The notes under the pieces were generated by a model. The model saw only the letters and a list, made by a program, of their open reading frames with translations, was not told the origin of the DNA and made no database searches. 64,000 nt of DNA from Polytrichum commune (lineage: Eukaryota > Streptophyta > Polytrichopsida > Polytrichales > Polytrichaceae). Made by a program: the position numbers and the translations under genes. Below, piece after piece: positions 57,786-64,000 of this stretch (positions are counted from its first letter, which is position 1; each line of letters begins with the position of its first letter). Location: the NCBI GenBank assembly GCA_950295325.1, contig OX485805.1, forward strand, positions 47,704,758 through 47,768,757. The letters run 5' to 3'.

Positions 57786-57885
57786 CTGAAAACAAGCATG
57801 AAAATTGTAAGAAAAAGGATGGAAAATGTAAAAGCTAAGTGGACAAGGAAAATAAGCAACTTAGAAGGTCATCATACTCACTTAC

Positions 57886-58093
57886 TGCGAGGACTTTGGC
57901 CTCGATCGCTTCAAGGCCGGCGGCCTCTTCTGCGTGCCTTGTGAAGCCTGCGTGGAAGCAACAACAATGGATGGAGCCTTCACCGGAGGCTTAACACTCT
58001 TAAGTGGCTTAAGGACACGGTTGAAGGTGTCCTCGTCCTCCTCAAGAGCAACGATATGGCGCCCAAGCTGCCTGCATGCATGGATAGAAGTCC
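57886..58093 (-). CDS. Gene B exon completing methyltransferase-like motif I
   Basis: Acceptor CAACAG at 58094, donor CGCA|GTAAGTG at 57885. It joins as NAGVG-TSIHACRQLGRHIVALEEDEDTF, closely matching the GsGTT..A...LGR..iGiE-D pattern after motif I of amino-methyltransferases. A basic, Ser/Thr-rich tail follows (KSVKPPVKAP; KRPPALKRSRPKSS). Confidence 0.78.
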
Positions 58094-58187
58094 CTGTTGC
58101 GGAGGAAATGTTAGCAAAGGAAAAAAAAAAAAAAAAAAACTTAGAAATTGAAAACTTGGATATGATGGCAAGTGAAGTAGGACATAC

Positions 58188-59440
58188 CAACGCCCGCATT
58201 AACGTCCACCACAACCTGTCCAATGTCCGTAGTGGCCATTATCAAGGAGGACATGAAAGAAATATCTTTCTCCCGGGGACCACGCCAAGCTTTGGAGCCG
58301 TCCATGAGAGGAGTTACGGTATAATTCATAATCGCATCATCCATATCGAGCTCAATGCCAAGAGCCTTGAGCTCATTGGCATCGCGAAGGCGGAATGACG
58401 AGTGCCGGGGCCGCTTATCAAGGTCGGATCCAATTGTTTTGGTGGCACGAACAAGTAAGACAACCTGGAAGAGGTTGGTGGTCTTGTCCACATGTTTAGC
58501 TGAATGAAGGCGAAGACGGTTGACTCCCAGCCACTCCTTAAAGATCGTGAACCCAAAAGCAGCGAAGTGGTCTTGAATGCTCTCCTTGAAGTCACCATTG
58601 TCATCTGCATGAAAGAGGAGGAGAGCTCCATCGTCATGTAGGATCTCATCCGCAAAATCGAAGAGCTCACCTAGAAAATCGGTATCCAATGCATTCCAGG
58701 AAGGTACACTATAGGAAGGATCGGAGACATTGGGTACAGGCAGGTTCTCCGGGATGTCGGCAATGACAAGATCAACCATGCCCACATCTGACCTCGCAAC
58801 GCCTAGAGCTCTCCGCGGATGGGAGGGTGGAAGAGAAAGAATGAAGTTGGAAACCTCCTGAAAATGACGACGTTGATGAAGGATAGAGGCATTCAAGATG
58901 CATTCTAAAACAACGGGAGGACGCCTAGCAGATGAAAGAATGGGCGGAGGAGGTGGCCTGGATAGAGTAGGAACTTCACTAAGAGATGGAGTAGATGCAA
59001 CTGCCGCCTCAGGTGAAGCAGGGGGAGGGGGATCATCCTCCACAGTCTTGAGCTTCCTCGCGCGCTTCTTGAGTGATGATTCGTCTTGAGTTGCACGCTT
59101 CCTCCTCTTGGACTTCTGTGTGTTGGCCTCATCGACAGTCGCAACAACCTCATCCGCCTCCGGAAGTTGACTGTCAAGGAGAACAACCTCATCGCTTTGA
59201 GCAGGAGGCAGGGAAGGCTCTCCACCGGATAGCCGAATCTTCAACTCCGCCTCCTCATCCGGTTGCCACGTCCTCTTACATTCCAAGTACCAACAACACT
59301 CGCGGAGATGCGGGAGGGAGAAGTTGCGCTTTTGAGCCGGGGAAAATATGAAGGTAGGTGAAGAGGAATCAGACCATGCATCAAGAAACGGAGGGAGCTT
59401 CTTCAAAGCCTTCTTCTTGAAGAGCTCGTGCTTGATGTAC
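58188..59440 (-). CDS. Gene B exon, linker and methyltransferase-like motif IV
   Basis: An open exon of 418 codons. After the block shared with gene A (YIKHELFKKK..ECCWYLECKRTW) comes a basic nuclear-signal-like linker (KSKRRKRATQ; KKRARKLK) and a Pro-rich stretch. Then VDLVIADIPENLPVP at about 58741-58780 sits where beta-class DNA methyltransferases have DPPY, and is followed by LLFHADDNGDF and the strand FQVVLLVRA, as in that fold. The exon ends in GQVVVDVNAGVG, the FxGxG S-adenosylmethionine motif, at donor GTTG|GTATGT. The order IV then I is that of beta-class N4-cytosine/N6-adenine enzymes. Replacement of DPPY by DIPE argues against normal catalysis. Confidence 0.75.
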
Positions 59441-60065
59441 CTTGACAACGAAGGAGTGAGGCCAATTAGCAACTTAGAAAACAAATGGTTTGAAATAAAT
59501 GAGGTGAACACAAGATTTTCCAACTAACGTACCTACAGATTAAGCGCTTGACAATGTTGTCAGCGCCTTTGACATCCTTCCACCACGTCCCCTTTCCGTA
59601 TATATCTGACCCTGAGAAGTGACCAATGAACGCCTTATCCCAGAGACAGATTCGCCACTTCTCCAAGTAATCCGGCAATGAATCAACTTCCACGTCTCCG
59701 TCAAGCCCACCCAAGGCATTAAGTATATCGGGTAACTCCTTGACCGCGGCATCCTCTAGCTGTGGATAAATTCAAGGCCAAGATAAGAATTGGCACAAAA
59801 GGAAGAGTTGAAAGGTAAGGATGGATAAGGAGTATAGACGTACCCCTGCCCAAAACGCAGCTTTATTGAGCCAAGGTTTCCAGGTGTCCTCGCTTGCAGG
59901 ACTTTTGGGAAACCGGATAGCTTCACGATTGAAACTTCCACTGTTCCACCACTTTAACCAACGGACTTTATACTCTGGCTCCACTGCAGCTGTGGCAATA
60001 AGTTGCAATTTCTCCAATGTCATCTCAATCTTTTGAGAATGGTGGGCGCTATAATGCCTAGTAAT

Positions 60066-60878
60066 CTGAAACACTTGCAATCAAAAAAGAAGGCGAAGTA
60101 AATTTGAGAATATATTCTCAGAAAGTGCTGCAAAGAATGCTAGCAGTAAGCCCTCACTTGAGACCTCTCAAATCTATTTCAACTAAAAACTAACCTCTTA
60201 GGCCCCCTTCAAACCTCTCTGGTTAGCACCCTAACCAGAAATTTCTCAAAATACAACCATACAAGCCCTCACAATAGCCCTCAACAATAAGCTAAATCAA
60301 ATCGATTTCAACAAAATGAATACCTTTAAGCCCCCCTAAGTTCTCCCCCACAAGCACCTTAGCTAGAAAATGCGAAAAAAAACCATCCCAACCCTCACCT
60401 CAGACAAAATTGAAGCAAAAAAAAATAACATGAGAGGTCCCCAAGGTGGCTACCCTGGGGCTGTCGGATCCGACAGAGGCCCAGGGCCCTCCCTTTGGAG
60501 CTCTCCCACTAGCACCTTAACCAGAAATTCAAAAATTAAAACCATACGAGCCCACGCATCAACCCTTTTGCAAAGCAAAATCAAATCAAATTTAACAAAA
60601 AACAAACCTCTAAGCCCCCCTTCAAACCTCTCTCATTAGCCCCCTAACCAGAAATTCAAAAATTAAAACCATACAAGCCCTTACCTCAGCCCTCATCCAT
60701 AACCAAAATCAAATCAATTTCAACAAATTCGAAGCCTCTAAGCGCCCCTTCAAAGCTCTCTCATTAGCCCCCCAACCTGAAATTTCACAAAATACAACCA
60801 TAGAAGCCCTCACAATAGCCCTCAACAATAAGGACCTTTCCCATAAGGACATTCAAATTTAATTCAACCAAAACGTAC
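60066..60878. repeat. Gene B intron filled with AAGCCCTCAC-type repeats
   Basis: Irregular tandem units containing ACCATACAAGCCCTCAC, CAAATCAATTTCAAC and CTCTAAGCCCCCCTTCAAA phrases, and one TGTCGGATCCGACA palindrome at 60462-60475. The same units recur at 62200-62940 upstream of the gene. Confidence 0.75.
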
Positions 60879-62172
60879 CTCCTCTAGGAACTGTTTTCCA
60901 AGGGCGGGGTTTGCGATTGATTGTTGTTTGTTAAACTTGTGCCCAAGTTCCTTAGTCGTCTTCTTAATCACAGCGTCCAATACCTCACCCAACCGGTTCC
61001 CAGATTGCTCCTCTGGAGGAACTTCCTCCTTGTAGATTTTGGCTGCCTCATCTACCGCATCGGCTATCTCTTGCTGAACATATATTCGAAATTGTAAGAT
61101 CATGACTAAGAGTAATGAATGCGAAGTAGAAGGTTGAGGAATTTGGAGTGACTTACATTGAAAATGAAGGACATCATAAGGTCTTGGGTCAGCGGGTACC
61201 AAGGGCTCTTGGGGCCTCTGCTCTTGCACGCTTGGAATTGCTCCTCAGTCAATAATGGCTGGTAGTAGCTAAGATCATACGAACCGTATTTTTGAATGCG
61301 GTGTAGAGTGTGTACGAGGCTAGTTTTAACGTGAGCGGTTTGGTTAGCCCTGTTGCGGTTGAGACAAATGCCATTAGATGCCAATAAAAAAATGAAGGAA
61401 AAAACGATTTGAAAAACTAACATACTTATTTGTTGATGTCGTGCATTGTGTTAAGGACGTCCCCACGCCCACCCGTTGTGTCGAGGACAACACATTCTGG
61501 GCAACCATGCTTCTCATACCAGAGTGCATCGTCTTTGTGATCTGATTCGATATATTCTTTTCACGCAAGCAAGCGGTGGTTACCATCATACACGAAGAAC
61601 ATACATCCACTGAGGCTCATCAAGTCCTTATCCGCGCGTAGAAAAAACTCAAACTTATCATTTTCTGCAACCCAAAGTTCTCCCCATTCACGCCTGTCTT
61701 TCGCAGAAATGAATCGATTATCTCCAGACTCATTTGTAGTAGACACGTACAAAGTGGCAGACCCAGCTCGGTATCCAAATTGAAATGCCGCCATGAGCTT
61801 TGTAACGTCGCTGCGGAGGGTTGGGCCGAACCAATGGCATGTGAATCAACCTGCAGAGGGGAATTCTCATAGAGGACTTTTCTACCGGTTGTATCCTCAT
61901 GCCCTCAACAACTGAGAAGCTATCTTTCTTTAAATTGTGGCGAATCCGATACTCCATTGAACGAACACCGACATCCGATTCTGCAGGTGAGCCGCAGAGT
62001 GGCATCCCGGGTGTATGGGGTTCGCTACTACCTGGTGTAAGCCCAATATTTTCAGCAAGTGACAACGGAGACCCTTGCTCCTTATGCTCCTCAACACTAA
62101 GGGATGACTTAGCACCATTGCGAACCCCAACATCCAAAGACTCTCCATCCCCCACCATCTCAATGATCTCCT

Positions 62173-62981
62173 GAGAAGCAATTAGTTACAAAGGTGAGGA
62201 CCAGCCAAATGAACAAAATATGCATAAGAATGACCACTTTAAAAGGTTCCGAAGTGGAAACCCATTTGACCTCTCCCAAAAGCAAAGTCAAATCATTTGC
62301 AACTAAAACAAACCTCTCAAGCCATCACTTCAGCCCGCTCCCACTAGCACACTAGCTAGAAAATTAAAAAAAAACCATACCCGCCCTCACCCATAAGCAA
62401 AGGCAAATCAATTTCAACCAAAGCAAACCTCTAAGCCCCCCTTCAAAGCTCTCCCACTAGCACCTTAACCAGAAATTCCAGAAAAAAAACCATCCAAGCC
62501 CTCACATCTGCCCGAGCCCATAAGCTAAATCAAATCTATTTCAACAAAAAGAAAACCTCAAAGCCCCCCTAAGCCCTCTCCCACTAGCCCCCTAACCAGA
62601 AAATTCACGAAATAAAACAAAACAAGCCCACACATCAGCCCTTTCTCAAAGCAAAATCAAATCAATTTCAACTAAAAACTAACCTCTTAGGCCCCCTTCA
62701 AACCTCTCTCATTAGCACCCTAACCCGAGATTTCACAAAATACAACCCAAAAAGCCCTCACAATAGCCCTCAACCATAAGCAAAATCAAATCAAATTCAA
62801 CAAACAACAAACCTCTAAGCTCCCTAAGCCCTCTCCCACTAGCACATTAGCTAGAAAATTTGGAAAAAAAACCATACAAGCCCTCACCTCAGCCCTCACC
62901 TGAGACCAAATTGAAACAAAATAAATAAATTGAGAGGTCCCCAAGGTGGCCACCAATGGGCTGTCGGATCCGACAGAGCCC
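62173..62981. repeat. AAGCCCTCAC-type repeat array upstream of gene B
   Basis: C-rich, A-rich imperfect tandem units of roughly 100-120 bp, the same family as in the gene B intron, ending with a TGTCGGATCCGACA palindrome at 62962-62975. No exon recognised; the promoter or first exon of gene B may lie beyond. Confidence 0.7.
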
Positions 62982-63171
62982 TGGTCCAGCAGTGCCTGGG
63001 AGTGATTCCCGGGACTGCCAAGGTTCAAACAGGCATAACGTCGTCAATACTTGCCTGAATGGGTCAAGTGAGGGGTCCATCGGCATCTACGTGAAGCGTA
63101 GATGAAGATGGAGTGGTTGGTTGTTCAAACCAGACATCATACAAGAAAGTTATGATGGTCTGAAGCTGCTG
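62980..63171 (+). repeat. Fragment of the Gypsy LTR embedded in a satellite-like array
   Basis: GCAGTGCCTGGGAGTGATTC, CATCTACGTGAAGCGTAGAT and CATCATACAAGAAAGTTATG match the middle of the Gypsy LTR over about 190 bp, with scattered differences. The fragment begins right after a palindrome and ends at CTGCTGGG, where the array phrase TCCCCAAGATGG resumes. No LTR ends or target duplication are present. Confidence 0.85.
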
Positions 63172-63565
63172 GGTCCCCAAGATGGCTTCCAATGGGTTGT
63201 CGGATCCGACAGAGGCCTAGGGCCCTCCCTTTGGAGCTCTCCCACAAGCACCTTAGCTAGAAAATTGAGAAATTAAAACCATACAAGCCCTCACATCAGC
63301 CCTCACCTGAGACCAAATTGAAACAAAATAAATAAATTGAGAGGTCCCCAAGATGGCTTCCAATGGGTTGTCGGATCCGACAGAGGCCTAGGGCCCTCTC
63401 TTTGGAGCTCTTCCACAAGCACCTTAGCTAGAAAATTCAGAAATTAAAACCATACAAGCCCTCACCTCAGCCCTGACCTGAGACCAAATTGAAACAAAAT
63501 AAATAAATTGAGAGGTCCCCAAGATGGCTTCCAATGGGCTGTCGGATCCGACAGAGACCTAGGGC
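63172..63565. repeat. 171-bp tandem repeat with TGTCGGATCCGACA
   Basis: Palindromes start at 63198, 63369 and 63540, spaced exactly 171 bp. Units share GAGAGGTCCCCAAGATGG, CAATGGG and ACCAAATTGAAAC phrases. They resemble the isolated palindrome contexts at 60462 and 62962. Confidence 0.9.
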
Positions 63566-63734
63566 CACATATTAACCACATATTACACATTCAGGCCCTC
63601 ACATCAGACCTCTAAACACACCTCCCTAGCCAAGCCAAACAGCCATAAATCAGCACTAACTATCCTAGTTGGCCCTCAGCTTACTCAATTCCCCGAGCAA
63701 CCAGAAAGAGAAAATTAAAAAATAAAACCTTTTT

Positions 63735-63906
63735 GAGGTTCTGATGGAGGCACCAAAAGGGTCTGTCGGATCCGACAGACCATTACGGCCCCCTCACTAG
63801 ACCTCGCAAACATCCACCTAAGGTTCTGAAGGAGGCTGCCAAAGGGTCTGTCGGATCCGACAAACCATTACGGCCCCCTCACTAGACCTCGCAAACATCC
63901 ACCTAT
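63735..63906. repeat. 85-bp tandem repeat with TGTCGGATCCGACA, two copies
   Basis: Palindromes at 63764 and 63849, 85 bp apart; units share GGTTCTGA.GGAGGC and CCATTACGGCCCCCTCACTA. 85 bp is about half of the adjacent 171-bp period. A further phrase, ACCACATATTACACATTCAG, flanks the block on both sides (about 63574 and 63939). Confidence 0.88.
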
Positions 63907-64000
63907 GGATTTGAAAATCCAAAAATCTAACCTTGCCCCAACCACATATTACACATTCAGGCCCTCACATCAGATCTATTCAGACCTCCATAGCCATAAA

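Larger units (their letters stand above)
57506..62172 (-). pseudogene. Gene B: ParB-like plus amino-methyltransferase-like multi-exon gene
   Basis: Minus-strand exons: ~61430-62172, 61157-61349, 60879-61073, 59844-60065, 59533-59759, 58188-59440, 57886-58093, 57506-57785. Most junctions are phase-consistent and aligned with gene A exons. The first exon has an upstream acceptor (TTCTCAG), so earlier exons probably lie outside. Order: a Ser-rich N-terminus, a ParB-like domain (IPLCRLIHMP; VYDGNHRLLA), helical blocks (HVKTSLVHTLHRIQKYG; EKLQLIATAA; WRICLWDKAFIGHF), a charged linker, then a methyltransferase-like domain. Lesions: a ~13-nt insertion shifting the frame between HMP and TLRSD, TGA at the codon after DGNHRLLA, and a donor changed from GT to AT near 61428. 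The family resembles bacterial and phage proteins joining a ParB domain to a DNA methylase; a similar origin is my inference. Confidence 0.78.

Noticed and set aside
61815-61860. A 41-nt intron that would bypass the frameshift in gene B
   Set aside because: Donor- and acceptor-like sites exist and keep the frame, but 41 nt is below the usual minimum for plant introns, and gene A reads through the same place.
63172-63906. CRISPR-like array of regularly spaced palindromes
   Set aside because: The whole 171-bp or 85-bp unit repeats, with no unique spacers; this is a tandem satellite in a plant genome.

Overview
The window looks like nuclear DNA of a land plant with a large, repeat-rich genome. 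The support is spliced genes with GT..AG introns, a chromodomain Ty3/Gypsy (chromovirus) family with an initiator-Met-tRNA primer site, plant-type CACTA genes (Transpos_assoc, Transposase_21, DUF4218, DUF4216), a hAT (DUF659) gene and a plant-type aspartyl protease fragment. I cannot name the species; a non-seed plant is a guess. No rRNA, tRNA or CRISPR was seen.

Layout. 1-1.7 kb: an unknown partial ORF and a 3'-truncated hAT transposase. 1.9-2.4 kb: a G-rich minisatellite and a perfect 16-bp inverted repeat. 2.4-13.0 kb: a minus-strand CACTA element whose first exon (Transpos_assoc) can be joined in frame either to a SET-domain exon ending in its own stop or to the TNP2 transposase exon. Its DUF4218 exon is split by a Gypsy element at 3246-8635 with target duplication AAGCG. 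14.2-14.9 kb: two exons of an aspartyl protease. 18.3-20.8 kb: a decayed plus-strand second CACTA-type gene (Transposase_24/DUF8039-like), amid the same short ATTACT..AGTAAT motifs found in the first CACTA block.

22.7-56.8 kb: gene A, a nine-exon plus-strand gene with a ParB/sulfiredoxin-like domain (DGNHR motif). All its exons join in frame, but exon 8 is split by a 28.4-kb block of nested Gypsy elements. The block is a Russian doll of four members of one family: an outer element O (27737-56131, TSD GGAAT) containing N1 (32380-39665, TSD AAGGA), N2 (40485-47516, reverse orientation, TSD CCATG) and N3 (48965-56020, TSD TAGGA). With the copy inside the CACTA element there are five copies. All lack the reverse transcriptase fingers/palm and share stop codons in integrase and chromodomain, yet the LTR pairs are nearly identical, so they were probably mobilised in trans recently.

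57.5-62.2 kb: gene B, a minus-strand paralogue of gene A in tail-to-tail arrangement. It adds a C-terminal beta-class amino-methyltransferase-like domain (degenerate DPPY motif, then an FxGxG-like motif). Gene B carries a frameshift, a nonsense codon and a lost splice donor. Both genes are accompanied by tandem repeats containing palindromes centred on GGATCC (downstream of A; inside and upstream of B).

The two most unusual items are the CACTA-borne Transpos_assoc-SET gene and the plant ParB-like/methyltransferase-like family with its palindrome arrays. All assignments come from reading motifs by eye; no database search or computation was run.
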